Shown one piece after another: positions 1 through 8,742 of a DNA stretch of 64,000 nucleotides. Position 1 is the stretch's first letter. Each line of letters begins with the position of its first letter. Source of the DNA: Halomonas cupida (GTDB lineage: Bacteria > Pseudomonadota > Gammaproteobacteria > Pseudomonadales > Halomonadaceae); the NCBI RefSeq assembly GCF_900142755.1, contig NZ_FRCA01000001.1, positions 755,281 through 819,280 of the forward strand. The letters are read 5' to 3'. Made by a program: the position numbers and the translations under genes. The notes beneath the pieces are model-generated. The model was not told the origin of the DNA. It saw only the letters and a list, made by a program, of their open reading frames with translations, and did no database searches.

Positions 1-1
1 A

Positions 2-2086
2 GTCACCGACAAGCGTCTGGGGGCGGACTTCTTTACGCGCCATACGGTCGCGGAACTTCTCGACTGGGATGATTTCATGCTCGAGGATCAGGGACGCCTG
101 ACTGAGCCGTTGCGTTACGACTCCGAAACGGATCGCTATGTGACGGTGTCCTGGCAGGAAGCCATTGATGCCATCGCGGCTCGCCTTGCAGCGCTGGAGT
201 CTCCGCATCAGGCCCTGTTCTATACCTCCGGGCGGGCCAGCAATGAAGCGGCTTACCTGTATCAGTTGTTCGTGCGTCTGTTCGGTACCAACAACTTTCC
301 CGACTGCTCGAACATGTGCCACGAGGCCAGTGGTATCGGCATGACCGCCAGCCTGGGCGTTGGCAAGGGAACGGTGCTGCTGGAAGACTTCGAGCATGCC
401 GACGCGATCTTCGTCTTCGGCCAGAACCCCGGCACCAACCACCCGCGTATGCTCGGCGACCTGAGGCGTGCCTCGCGTCGCGGTGCGCGTATCGTCAGCT
501 TCAACCCGCTTCGCGAACGCGGACTCGAGCGCTTCGCCGACCCCCAGTCTCCATTGGAGATGATCACGCTTTCCAGCCAAGCGATCAGTTCGCGTTATTA
601 CCAGCCACGGATGGGTGGTGACATGGCCGCTGTGCGAGGAATGGCCAAGGCGCTGTTTGCGATGGAAGAGCAGGGCGGCTTCCACCGCAGCCAGGCATTC
701 ATCGCTGCCTGTACCCAGGGCATCGAGGAATGGGAGAGCCTGGTGCGATCCACCGACTGGGCAACCATAGAATCGCAGTCCGGATTGAGCCGGACTCAAC
801 TGGAAGAAGCGGCGGGTATCTATGCCGTGTCCCGCAGCGTGATCTGCACCTGGGCCATGGGCATTACCCAGCACCTGCATGCGGTGGACAGTGTGCGTGA
901 AATCATCAATCTGCTGTTGCTGGGAGGCCATTTTGGTCGTCCCGGTGCGGGAGCCTGCCCGGTACGCGGTCACTCCAATGTCCAGGGGGATCGCACCATG
1001 GGCATTGATGAAAAGCCATCGGGATGGATGATTGACGCCCTCGAACAGCGCTATGGCGTCAGCATGCCGCGCCAACCCGGCTACAACACCGTGGAAAGCC
1101 TGGCTGCGCTTGAGCGGGGCGAGGCGCTTACCTTCATTGGTCTGGGCGGCAACTTCACCCGAGCGACACCGGATAGCGAGCGAACCGAGGCAGCGATGCG
1201 CCGGCTGGATCTCAATGTACAGATCAGTACCAAGCTCAATCGTAGCCATCTGGTGGTTGGCGCCCGAACCGATGCCTTTATCCTGCCATGCCTGGGACGT
1301 AGCGAAATCGACGCCAGTGATGAGGTGGAGCGTCAGGCGATTAGTGTCGAGGATTCAATGTCGATGGTGCACGCCAGTGTCGGCTTCAAGCAGCCCGCCA
1401 GCCCGCTGTTGCGTTCCGAGCCCTGGATAGTGGCCTCGATTGCCGAGGCAACATTGGCACTTGTGCTGCCGACCCGGGGCGAGAGTGCCGCTATCGACTG
1501 GAAGGCACTGGTCGCTGACCATGATCGTATTCGTGATGAGATCGCGGCCGTCATACCTGGGTTCGATGACTTCAATGCCCGCCTGGCCAAACCACGTGGC
1601 TTCCACCTCGCCAACCCAGTCCGTGAGCTGGACTTTCCCACCGAAAGTGGCAAGGCCTGCTTCTCGGCGGCGCGCTTGCCTGAAGCCGTTCTACATCAGC
1701 AGCTAGCGCAGCGCGAGGGGTGGTTGACGCTACAGACCATGCGTAGCCACGATCAGTACAACACCACGGTCTACGGCTACAACGACCGCTACCGCGGCGT
1801 ATCCGGCCAGCGCCGAGTGTTGTTCATCAACGAGCGGGATCTGGAACGGCTGGGACTGGCCGATGGCGAATGGGTTGATCTGGTCGGCGAACCTCGCTTC
1901 GATGGCAGCGAGCGTAGGGCCCCCGGCTTCCGCCTGGTTCGCTACGATATCCCCTCGGGGTGTGTCGGTGCCTATTACCCCGAGACCAACGTGCTGATCG
2001 CTCTGGAGAGCCATGGTGCTGATACTGGCACCCCCGCCAGCAAGGCGGTTGCCATCAGGCTGGAACGCAACCATCGGATTATCTGA
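2..2086 (+). CDS. FdhF/YdeP-family molybdopterin oxidoreductase, 5' partial
   Basis: The reading frame is open from base 2, so the true start lies upstream of the window; 694 codons to the stop are visible and a first internal ATG is at 77. The family (YdeP-type, formate dehydrogenase alpha-like) has about 760-780 residues, so about 70-80 N-terminal residues are missing. Visible hallmarks are the molybdopterin domain with NFPDCSNMCHEAS and a PGTNHPRM motif near residues 80-150, and the C-terminal molydopterin dinucleotide-binding domain with TMRSHDQYNTTVYG and a PETNVL tail. Known relatives use a bis-MGD cofactor; YdeP itself is linked to acid resistance in E. coli but its substrate is unknown. 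No FdhD gene or electron-transfer partner is visible within the window. Family assignment is firm, substrate unassigned. Confidence 0.85.
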   Translation, partial: VTDKRLGADFFTRHTVAELLDWDDFMLEDQGRLTEPLRYDSETDRYVTVSWQEAIDAIAARLAALESPHQALFYTSGRASNEAAYLYQLFVRLFGTNNFPDCSNMCHEASGIGMTASLGVGKGTVLLEDFEHADAIFVFGQNPGTNHPRMLGDLRRASRRGARIVSFNPLRERGLERFADPQSPLEMITLSSQAISSRYYQPRMGGDMAAVRGMAKALFAMEEQGGFHRSQAFIAACTQGIEEWESLVRSTDWATIESQSGLSRTQLEEAAGIYAVSRSVICTWAMGITQHLHAVDSVREIINLLLLGGHFGRPGAGACPVRGHSNVQGDRTMGIDEKPSGWMIDALEQRYGVSMPRQPGYNTVESLAALERGEALTFIGLGGNFTRATPDSERTEAAMRRLDLNVQISTKLNRSHLVVGARTDAFILPCLGRSEIDASDEVERQAISVEDSMSMVHASVGFKQPASPLLRSEPWIVASIAEATLALVLPTRGESAAIDWKALVADHDRIRDEIAAVIPGFDDFNARLAKPRGFHLANPVRELDFPTESGKACFSAARLPEAVLHQQLAQREGWLTLQTMRSHDQYNTTVYGYNDRYRGVSGQRRVLFINERDLERLGLADGEWVDLVGEPRFDGSERRAPGFRLVRYDIPSGCVGAYYPETNVLIALESHGADTGTPASKAVAIRLERNHRII

Positions 2087-2121
2087 ACCTGTAGAGATTG
2101 TCGGCCCTTGCTGATCTGTTG

Positions 2122-2142
2122 CCGGCGCCCTGAAGGCGCCGG
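2122..2142. terminator. GC-rich hairpin after the oxidoreductase gene
   Basis: A perfect 8-bp inverted repeat, CCGGCGCC at 2122-2129 and GGCGCCGG at 2135-2142, encloses a 5-base loop 35 bases after the stop codon. There is no T-tract, so it is a weak intrinsic terminator or a 3'-end stabilising hairpin. Confidence 0.5.
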
Positions 2143-2414
2143 GGTAGCTGTGGTTGACAAAATCTTACATATCGTAATGTCTTTACAACGCTCCGAGCAT
2201 TGCGTTGCTGAAAGCTTGAGCTACCTTCTGATATAGCCCCATTCTGTACAGCGTTTTCGCTGGCCGTGGAATGATCAATATACTCACATATGATTCATTT
2301 GATCGGGGCTCGCCGCGTCAAGGCATGGCAGCTTCCATTTTCTCTGGACAAGCCTTGCCGCTTCCCGGTGGAGGTAGTGGTACTCAGCAGCTATTCAAGA
2401 CACAGGAGCGTCCA
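2143..2414 (+). promoter_or_regulatory. upstream region of the 62-codon gene, possible promoter
   Basis: This stretch is more AT-rich than the flanking gene. A TTGACA hexamer lies at 2154-2159, with a TAATGT hexamer at 2175-2180 at a short 15-base spacing, so the match to a sigma-70 promoter is only partial. The same segment contains a small dyad, ACAT at 2167-2170 and ATGT at 2177-2180. If this promoter is used, the leader before the start at 2415 is over 200 bases long. A longer reading frame opens at ATG 2271 but has no ribosome binding site. I see no HrpL-type GGAACC/CCAC box. Confidence 0.3.
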
Positions 2415-2603
2415 ATGTTTGTATTGAAATATCGAAAGGAAAACGTCGAAGGGGCCAATGGGGCAGGCGGCGGAGGTATTGATGTCGGCCAACTGAAGCA
2501 GGTGTTCGAAGAGGCTGCCCAGAAGTCCATGGAAGTGAGCAAGGCCAAGACTGAGGGTAATACTGAAGTCGATACAGCCCGGTCATCACGTCCAAATAAT
2601 TGA
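2415..2603 (+). CDS. hypothetical 62-residue protein
   Basis: The start at 2415 is chosen because AGGAG lies at 2404-2408, six bases upstream; the same frame can be extended to an ATG at 2271 without a binding site. The product has a Gly-rich stretch (NGAGGGG) around residues 15-22, followed by an amphipathic helix-like segment (VGQLKQVFEEAAQKSMEVSK) and a polar C-terminus ending RSSRPNN. It has no signal peptide or membrane segment. Its size, the helix pattern and its position before a very large secreted-looking protein recall small secreted needle/pilin or partner proteins, but no family is recognised and this is only a suggestion. It is separated from the large gene by 378 bases containing two strong hairpins, so the two may be expressed at different levels from one transcript. 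Confidence 0.55.
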   Translation: MFVLKYRKENVEGANGAGGGGIDVGQLKQVFEEAAQKSMEVSKAKTEGNTEVDTARSSRPNN

Positions 2604-2611
2604 TACTTCAA

Positions 2612-2654
2612 CGGATGGCGTGGTCACCCCTACCCGCGGTGACCACGCTATCCG
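2612..2654 (+). terminator. 17-bp-stem hairpin directly after the 62-codon gene
   Basis: The arms 2612-2628 and 2638-2654 pair over 17 positions with one G-T pair; the inner 11 bp (GCGTGGTCACC with GGTGACCACGC) are perfect and the loop is 9 bases. It begins 8 bases after the stop codon. No T-run follows (the next bases are AAAAAG), so it may act as an attenuator or RNA-stability element rather than a complete terminator. Confidence 0.6.
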
Positions 2655-2981
2655 AAAAAGTCGCCCTGCCTGGTTCACATGGCAGTCCGCATAACCAGGC
2701 TATTGCGCCCCAGGTTATTGCAATACGAGTGATCGCAACCCCTGCGAGCTCAACCCAGGTGACCCCAACCCATGTGATGAATATCGCGCCTTCCGGGAAG
2801 TCTCCCTCAGCCGATTTGATGGAGCCACCATACCAGACCGTATTACCAACCGGTCTGGTATGGGTTTCAACGGCATCACACTCGGAGTTCGTATGTTGTA
2901 ACAAAGGAATACAACGACGAATACGGTGTTGGGAGGGTTAGCAAGAATGCTTTCTCATGGCCTGTCGAAACAAGGAGAATA
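2655..2981. other. intergenic region before the 1422-codon gene
   Basis: No convincing gene is present. Open frames in both directions lack ribosome binding sites and have low-complexity translations. Besides the hairpin at 2828-2863 the stretch contains loosely repeated AACCC/CAGGT motifs at 2735-2775. It presumably holds the leader, and perhaps a second promoter, of the large gene. Confidence 0.5.
2828..2863. promoter_or_regulatory. perfect 13-bp inverted repeat
   Basis: CCATACCAGACCG at 2828-2840 and its exact complement CGGTCTGGTATGG at 2851-2863 flank a 10-base loop. It lies 119 bases before the large gene and is not followed by a T-tract. It could be a second attenuator hairpin, or an operator for a dimeric regulator because the arms are centred 23 bp apart. 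Confidence 0.5.
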
Positions 2982-5900
2982 ATGATGTCAGTACAGCCCG
3001 CCAGGTTAAATTTGTCGTCCACTGCAGAATGGCAAGCTAGCGTCAAGCATGGCAGACAGAAGGAGAACAATGAAGTAGACGGAGAGGAGAATTCAAATGA
3101 TGTCGAGAAGGCCGTAGAGGATTTCAAGAGCGATGCTGAAGAGAATGACTGGAAGATCCTCTCTGAAGGAGATGTTCTTCCACCCGTTTCTCAGCTGAGC
3201 CCGGAACGCCAGGATTCGACAACCATTACCTTCGAGTACAAAGGCGAGATATATGCGGTTTCCTCCTATATGGCCCCGTTCAAGTATTCCGTCCTGGGAA
3301 GCAAGATAGCTGGAACTGAAATAAGCCATGTGGATAATAATGTAAAGATAGATGTTGCCGATTCCGAAGCTACGGATTTCATGAATGCTGAAACGACCAA
3401 GGATGGAAAGACCGTCGGCGAGCTGTTTCATGACAAGATGAAAGATGAATGGGGCGACCTGGATCTGGATGATCCCCGCCGCCAGTATTACGAACTTCTG
3501 CAAGCCAAGACAGCGCTAGTGGGTGGGTTCGATTATCTTCCCTATCAAACTGAAAAGGATGCATTCTTCTGGGATGGCGATACCACTGGTTATCTAGATA
3601 ACTCGACCATCATGGATCAAGCCAGCACTTATGGCTTGCTCAAGGAAAAGGAAATCAACGATAAGCTGGCTGAGCTGTCCGAAAATGAACAAGTTATTGA
3701 TGGCATTGAAGGGTTTATGGAGGATGCCGTCAGCAAGATAAAAGACAAGAAAGGCCTGACCAACAGAATTTATGAGGCCATGAGCAGCCCGGAATACATG
3801 GAGATGCTCGAGGGAATGAACAGTGATGCAGCCAAGGTGCGTTTTTCCAACGACCTGAAGTCACTGGACTACCTGGATAGCGGAAAAGCCAGCGAGATCA
3901 GAAATAACGCCCTGGACCAGGGCTTGGTCGAAGAGATATCCAACATCATCGAGAGTGGAGACTATGCTGGCGAGTCCCTGGAACTTGCCATCAGTGATCA
4001 TGTACAAACCGCACTACAAGGAACATGGTCTGCAATCTTTGGCCTCTCCTTCTCTGACAGGGCGGTACAGAACTACCTGAAGGATGGCAGCGGCAACCTG
4101 CCGGATGACGTGAAAAAGGGCCTGGATAGCTACAAGGCTGCGGTCAAGGTTGCTACCGATGCCATTACGGATTCCTTCAAGACCAACGGCAAGTTTGATA
4201 TCCGCGATGTGTCTTCGAAAATTGCTGCTGCATTGAAGGAAGGTCATGAAGGAGCACCCAAAAGTGCTCAAGTCCGTAATGGTGCAGCCGCGCTATTACA
4301 AGCCAGCATGACCAGTGGAGCCCTCCCGGCCATTGCCGGCACCCTGACCGCAACTGCGGCGATCTACACCCTGACCAAGAACCAGGGGGACACAGTTGAA
4401 GAGCGGATGGCTGCCGCTCGTACGTTAATGATTACTCTGGCAACCTCCCCTGCGATGGTGACCGTTGGTGCCAAGGTACTGGAAACGATATTCGGCGAGC
4501 CCGGAATGGTCACTATGCTGGGGTTGGATGCGGGTTCCAATACACAGCTTCGTGAAGCCTACCTGAAACTATTTCCAAAAGCTGATGATGCTGTCAGTGT
4601 CCCATCGCAATCCATAAGCCTTGAGACGCTGGATCAGTATCGTACGGCTATCGGCGGTGGTTTGCCTCAAATAGATGGCATTGTTGAAGAAGGCTGGGCC
4701 GATGACATCATACGCAACTTTGATGACATTGGCTCAGGCACAAACGTAGATTTTGAACCGCTGTCCCGTGATGCAGAGATAAGCTTTCAGGAGGTCATGG
4801 AAGAGCCGAATGATCGCTTATCACGGGCCAGTTCGGACATCACCATCAACTGGGATATGTTGGAGGAAATGGACCCGGAGCGTCGAGCAGCCATTATGTC
4901 CACAGTAGATCAACGCATCGAAGGTATGGGTATTGATCCCAGTAGCATGGATACCCCCGATAAGCTCCGACTGGTGGGAACCGTGCTCAATACGGTAGGC
5001 GGTCTTGCCGATGTGGCCGGGGGGGTGCTGGACCTGGCGCTAGGGGCCATGTCGATTGACAAGCTGATCGGTAATCCCGATGCCCTCGATAGCGAATTTG
5101 CCGCCGCCTCTCTGCAGCTGCTATCCGGGATCAGTATCGCAGGAGCCGCAGGCACCAACCTGGCCAGCATGATCGCCGGTGGTTCCCTGGCCACCGGACT
5201 CGGCATTGCCTCCGGGGCCTTGGGTATTGCCGGGGTCGCTCTGGGGGGAATTGCCGCCATTGTGATGGGGGTCGTTGCCAAGCAGAAGTCGGATCAAAAA
5301 GCAGAAGAAGTGCTCAATACCTTCCAGGACTGGAGTACCCTTGGCATTACCGAAGACGATTGGGGCGATAAGCTCAACTATACCATCCACTCTCGCTACG
5401 AATACGACCGCGAATATGGCTCGGATGCTTATTACGACCTTTATCCGGAAGACAAGCCAGTCTGGGAGTCACGGCCAGAGCAGTATGAAGACTTTACTGA
5501 TTATGTGGCGGAACATAAGAATATCTCGGATGACTGGTTTTCCGACTGGGATGATGAACATGATTCCGGTATCGGAGAGAATGGACCAGATCCTTCCGGA
5601 CGGCAGCGCTTCGGCGATGGTGGCAGCCCGGGCAGCTTCGGTGAGTTCAAGGAAGATATCGACCGAGTCGATGTGGGATCGATCGAACTTGCCGACAATG
5701 GCCGGGTCTTCTTTACCAAGGATGGGGTAGAACAGGTCATCGATCCCTTTATCGGAGAAAAGGCCAGTGACTCCACTCGCCAGAACATCATCGACTATCT
5801 CACCCAGTTATATGAAATCTCGCACCCCGATGGAAAGAAAGATAGTGATATCGTCGATAGGATAACGGATCTTCATAATGAGTCGGATAAATATAATGAT

Positions 5901-7250
5901 ATAGACGCTCTAAAGCGTGCGCTGGATGATTCGGAACCACCGCTCTTCGGCGTTGATGATGACGATCCGGGTACCTTTTATGATTTCAAGATGGATGTTG
6001 ATCGTGTCGATGTGGGTTCCATTGAACTGGACTCTGGTGATAGCAGTGTCATCACCTTTGAAAAGGACGGAAAGCGTTGGCAGATTGACAAGGATAATCA
6101 CGGAGATTTGAGCGAGAGTGATGCAGAAGATATCTTCGATTACCTGAAAGATCTTCACATTCTTTCCCACCCAGATGGAAAGTTGGATCAGGATCTGGTC
6201 GATCGAATCACGGAATTACACGACGAATCCGACGATCACAATGATATTGATGACCTGCGCGAAGAACTCGACCTTGATATCGACCCCACAGGGCTCCCGG
6301 TGTTTGGCGATGGAGGGGATCCCGGCAGCTTCGGTGAATTCAAAGAGGATGTAGACCGCGTGGATGTTGAGGACATTGAGCTGTTGGACGATGGTCGCGT
6401 GATCTTTGTCAAGGATGGCGTCAAGCAGATCATCAACCCATCTCAGGGGGACTCTGCAACTCGTGATACTCGCGACAAGATCGTGGAGTATCTTGAAGGG
6501 CTATACGACCTGACTCACCCTGAAGGAGAGTTCAGTCAGGAACGCGCGGATATGATGAATGAGGCGTTTGGCCGAACAGATGAATATAACGACCTGGATG
6601 ATATCCGATCTTACGTTGAGTCAGAAGAGGGGCTGAGTGAGTTCGGGAAAGAATTTATTGAAGATAATAGGGATAACATCAATACCGTTGTTGAGTATTG
6701 GGATGATTGGAACGGTAGTGATTCCATTGTCAGTATGAAGGACCTGGAGGGTATCAGTGAGGACGATGGAAGAACCAAAGAAGAAAAGGAAGCAGCGCAA
6801 TTCCTGATGGATGAATGGAAGTTCTTCGAAATGCTGGATACGGCCAAAAAGAAAGGTGATGGTGATGAAAAAATCAGCACCAACGATCTGGATAGCTGGC
6901 TGGAATCTGTTGGCGAGGGTGGATTCGATGAATATCGCCAACAGATGGCCGCCAGTGGATATGGCCGTGCATTCTATGAAGAAAACAAGGATGTCATCGA
7001 CCCCATGCTGGACAACTGGGATGACTGGAACGGCAGTGATGACATCGTCAGCAGGAAGGATCTTCGCAACCACGGCGGGGATGACGATCGCAGTGATGAG
7101 GAACATGCGGCAGCGGAGTTCATGCTGGAAGATGATGGCTTCTTCTCGATGCTGGACACCTTCCAGAAGGATGACGGTGAGGACAGCAAGATAAGCACCG
7201 GCGATATTCAGGACTGGCTGGATACCATAGGTGTTGAGAAGTCGGTGTAG
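2982..7250 (+). CDS. giant acidic repeat protein, possible HrpK-like or EF-hand-like secreted protein
   Basis: The gene has 1422 codons. AAGGAG at 2972-2977 serves tandem ATGs at 2982 and 2985. There is no classical signal peptide; the N-terminus is polar. Hydrophobic Ala/Gly-rich segments lie near residues 430-470 and especially about 712-768 (LGIASGALGIAGVALGGIAA), which could form a membrane hairpin. The C-terminal half carries three tandem repeats of about 110 residues (nt ~5610-5935, 5940-6295, 6298-6620; shared FGEFKEDxDRVDV and SHPDGK-type motifs). Two repeats of about 100 residues follow (nt ~6640-6930 and 6960-7235; shared WDDWNGSD, then an acidic KIST.D loop resembling an EF-hand). 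The sequence is clearly more AT-rich than its neighbours, suggesting transfer. Large proteins with a central hydrophobic pair and calcium-like loops are annotated as HrpK-type type III proteins in related bacteria, but no secretion genes are visible here, so that link is tentative. Confidence 0.75.
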   Translation: MMSVQPARLNLSSTAEWQASVKHGRQKENNEVDGEENSNDVEKAVEDFKSDAEENDWKILSEGDVLPPVSQLSPERQDSTTITFEYKGEIYAVSSYMAPFKYSVLGSKIAGTEISHVDNNVKIDVADSEATDFMNAETTKDGKTVGELFHDKMKDEWGDLDLDDPRRQYYELLQAKTALVGGFDYLPYQTEKDAFFWDGDTTGYLDNSTIMDQASTYGLLKEKEINDKLAELSENEQVIDGIEGFMEDAVSKIKDKKGLTNRIYEAMSSPEYMEMLEGMNSDAAKVRFSNDLKSLDYLDSGKASEIRNNALDQGLVEEISNIIESGDYAGESLELAISDHVQTALQGTWSAIFGLSFSDRAVQNYLKDGSGNLPDDVKKGLDSYKAAVKVATDAITDSFKTNGKFDIRDVSSKIAAALKEGHEGAPKSAQVRNGAAALLQASMTSGALPAIAGTLTATAAIYTLTKNQGDTVEERMAAARTLMITLATSPAMVTVGAKVLETIFGEPGMVTMLGLDAGSNTQLREAYLKLFPKADDAVSVPSQSISLETLDQYRTAIGGGLPQIDGIVEEGWADDIIRNFDDIGSGTNVDFEPLSRDAEISFQEVMEEPNDRLSRASSDITINWDMLEEMDPERRAAIMSTVDQRIEGMGIDPSSMDTPDKLRLVGTVLNTVGGLADVAGGVLDLALGAMSIDKLIGNPDALDSEFAAASLQLLSGISIAGAAGTNLASMIAGGSLATGLGIASGALGIAGVALGGIAAIVMGVVAKQKSDQKAEEVLNTFQDWSTLGITEDDWGDKLNYTIHSRYEYDREYGSDAYYDLYPEDKPVWESRPEQYEDFTDYVAEHKNISDDWFSDWDDEHDSGIGENGPDPSGRQRFGDGGSPGSFGEFKEDIDRVDVGSIELADNGRVFFTKDGVEQVIDPFIGEKASDSTRQNIIDYLTQLYEISHPDGKKDSDIVDRITDLHNESDKYNDIDALKRALDDSEPPLFGVDDDDPGTFYDFKMDVDRVDVGSIELDSGDSSVITFEKDGKRWQIDKDNHGDLSESDAEDIFDYLKDLHILSHPDGKLDQDLVDRITELHDESDDHNDIDDLREELDLDIDPTGLPVFGDGGDPGSFGEFKEDVDRVDVEDIELLDDGRVIFVKDGVKQIINPSQGDSATRDTRDKIVEYLEGLYDLTHPEGEFSQERADMMNEAFGRTDEYNDLDDIRSYVESEEGLSEFGKEFIEDNRDNINTVVEYWDDWNGSDSIVSMKDLEGISEDDGRTKEEKEAAQFLMDEWKFFEMLDTAKKKGDGDEKISTNDLDSWLESVGEGGFDEYRQQMAASGYGRAFYEENKDVIDPMLDNWDDWNGSDDIVSRKDLRNHGGDDDRSDEEHAAAEFMLEDDGFFSMLDTFQKDDGEDSKISTGDIQDWLDTIGVEKSV
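5610..6620 (+). repeat. three tandem ~110-residue repeats inside the giant gene
   Basis: The units begin at about 5610, 5940 and 6298. Each opens with an FGDGG/FGVDD acidic turn, then GSFGEFKED, DRVDV, a strand pair containing KDGV or KDGK, and a helical stretch ending with a HPDGK or HPEGE loop and an acidic YNDID/HNDID/YNDLD motif. Units 1 and 3 are also similar at DNA level (the stretch beginning at 5628 and that at 6316), whereas unit 2 has diverged, so units 1 and 3 may descend from a later duplication or conversion. Confidence 0.8.
6640..7235 (+). repeat. two C-terminal ~100-residue repeats with EF-hand-like loops
   Basis: Units at about 6640-6930 and 6960-7235 share an opening FxEENxD-like helix, WDDWNGSD, I-V-S-x-K-D-L, a charged linker, a FFxMLDT helix and a loop of the form DGxxKIST.D. 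The last loop fits a 12-residue EF-hand spacing with isoleucine at position 8 and aspartate at position 12, although in the first unit position 1 is lysine. Calcium binding is plausible but unproven. Confidence 0.65.
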
Positions 7251-7262
7251 TGCGTTGCGAGT

Positions 7263-7301
7263 CGACCGTGCCGTGCCGCCATTTCCGGCACGGCACGGTC
7301 G
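7263..7301. terminator. 16-bp perfect hairpin between convergent genes
   Basis: CGACCGTGCCGTGCCG at 7263-7278 pairs perfectly with 7286-7301 across a 7-base loop. It sits 13 bases after the giant gene's stop and 29 bases before the convergent end of guaD, so it probably terminates in both directions. The T-tract is poor (CGTTCTGGTTT). Confidence 0.75.
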
Positions 7302-7330
7302 CGTTCTGGTTTGCGCTACAAGCTATTCTC

Positions 7331-8713
7331 TCACGGCTGCCGGCGATGCTGTAGTCTGCCGCCTGCCCAGGTTTCGTGTACGGCGCGGTCGTCGCCGAGC
7401 ATCATCAATGTGAACAGTTCCTCGGCGAGACTGGTACAGCGGGCCATGCGCCTGGCCAGCAGCGGTGAGGCGTGAAGGTCAAGGACCACGAAGTCTGCTT
7501 CCATGCCGGGAGCGAGGCGGCCGATACGATCATCCAGGGACAGCGATACCGCGTTGCCACGGGTCAGGGCGTGGAAGCCGGCCCAGGCAGTGAGGGGCTG
7601 GCCTCGCAATTGACCGACCTGGTAACCGGCCTTGAGGGTAGCCAGTCCCGACAGGTCGGTGCCGGCGCCGATGTCACTGGCCAGGGTCAGATTCAGGCGG
7701 GTGTCGCGAGCAGCGGCTCTGTCGAACAATCCACTGCCGAGAAACAGGTTGGAGCTCGGGCAGAAGGCAATGTTGGCGCCGCGCTCGGCGAGGCGCCTGC
7801 GCATACCGTCGTCGAGGTGAATACCGTGGGCGAAGGTACTGCGCGGTCCGACAAGGTGCGACTTCTCGTAGACCTCGAGATAGTCACGGCTGTCGGGGAA
7901 CAGCTCTGCCACCCAGTCCAGCTCGCCGAGGTTCTCCGACAGGTGAGTCTGCAACCACAGGCTATCATCGTTGCGTAGCAGACCCCCGGCGGCATCCAGT
8001 TGCTCGCGGCTCGACGTCGGTGCGAAGCGTGGCGTGACGCTGTAACCGAGACGTCCCGTCCCGTGCCACTCAGCGATCAGGCGTTCGGTATCGTGAATGC
8101 CTCCCAGAGTATCGTCGGTCAGCTCGGGCGGCGCATGGCGATCCATCAGTACCTTGCCTGCCAGCATGCACAGATCGCGACGACGAGAGGCGCTGAAGAA
8201 GGCGTCCACTGAATTGGGGTGGCTGGAACAGAACACCTGAGCGGTAGTGGTGCCGACCCGCATCAACTCGTCGAGGAAGGCGTCAGCCATCTGCTCGGCA
8301 TGCTCACGCTGGGCGAAGCGGCATTCCTCGGGGAAGGTGTACTCATTGAGCCAGTCGAGCAACTGGCGACCATAGGACGCCATGATGTCGAGCTGTACGT
8401 AATGGACGTGGCTGTCGATGAAACCGGGCATAACCAGCTTGTCACGCTGATCGATCACGCTGACATCGGCAGGTAGTCGGTCGGTCAGTTCCTGCCAACT
8501 ACCCACGGCACGAATCCGACCGGCCTCCCACCACAGGGCGCCGTCCTCATGATAGACAACACTGCCTTCTGCAGGAGTGTCGCCATCACCGGGGTCGGCA
8601 TCGAAGCTCAGAATACGCGCACGCATGACCCAGCTGTTACGACTGTTGTGGAACGCTGTCGGCGTGTCCTTCTGTGGAGCCTGGTGCAAGGTCGGCTCAG
8701 GGGAGTTACTCAT
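7331..8713 (-). CDS. guaD: guanine deaminase
   Basis: The 460-residue amidohydrolase converts guanine to xanthine plus ammonia in the cytoplasm. Zinc-ligand motifs are seen in the expected order: DSHVH, the HLSE motif, a HGIHL histidine and SDIGAGTD with the catalytic aspartate. The start is placed at 8713 (MSNSPEP); an upstream in-frame extension to 8971 overlaps xdhC and is antisense-like. An internal ATG (MRARIL) is an alternative start close to the typical N-terminus of the family. It is the last gene of the xdhA-xdhB-xdhC-guaD series, 29 bases after xdhC, so guanine and xanthine oxidation are co-expressed. Confidence 0.92.
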   Translation of the reverse strand: MSNSPEPTLHQAPQKDTPTAFHNSRNSWVMRARILSFDADPGDGDTPAEGSVVYHEDGALWWEAGRIRAVGSWQELTDRLPADVSVIDQRDKLVMPGFIDSHVHYVQLDIMASYGRQLLDWLNEYTFPEECRFAQREHAEQMADAFLDELMRVGTTTAQVFCSSHPNSVDAFFSASRRRDLCMLAGKVLMDRHAPPELTDDTLGGIHDTERLIAEWHGTGRLGYSVTPRFAPTSSREQLDAAGGLLRNDDSLWLQTHLSENLGELDWVAELFPDSRDYLEVYEKSHLVGPRSTFAHGIHLDDGMRRRLAERGANIAFCPSSNLFLGSGLFDRAAARDTRLNLTLASDIGAGTDLSGLATLKAGYQVGQLRGQPLTAWAGFHALTRGNAVSLSLDDRIGRLAPGMEADFVVLDLHASPLLARRMARCTSLAEELFTLMMLGDDRAVHETWAGGRLQHRRQP

Positions 8714-8742
8714 GGTTCGGCTCGCGTCTGGAGAGAGGTTGC

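Noticed and set aside
2600..2941. Open frames on both strands between the small and the giant gene
   Set aside because: No ribosome binding sites, low-complexity translations and overlap with two hairpins; they follow from the absence of stops.
2415..7250. Part of a type III secretion gene cluster
   Set aside because: No export apparatus, needle ATPase, secretin or HrpL-type promoter is visible in the window; the HrpK likeness is kept only as a hypothesis.
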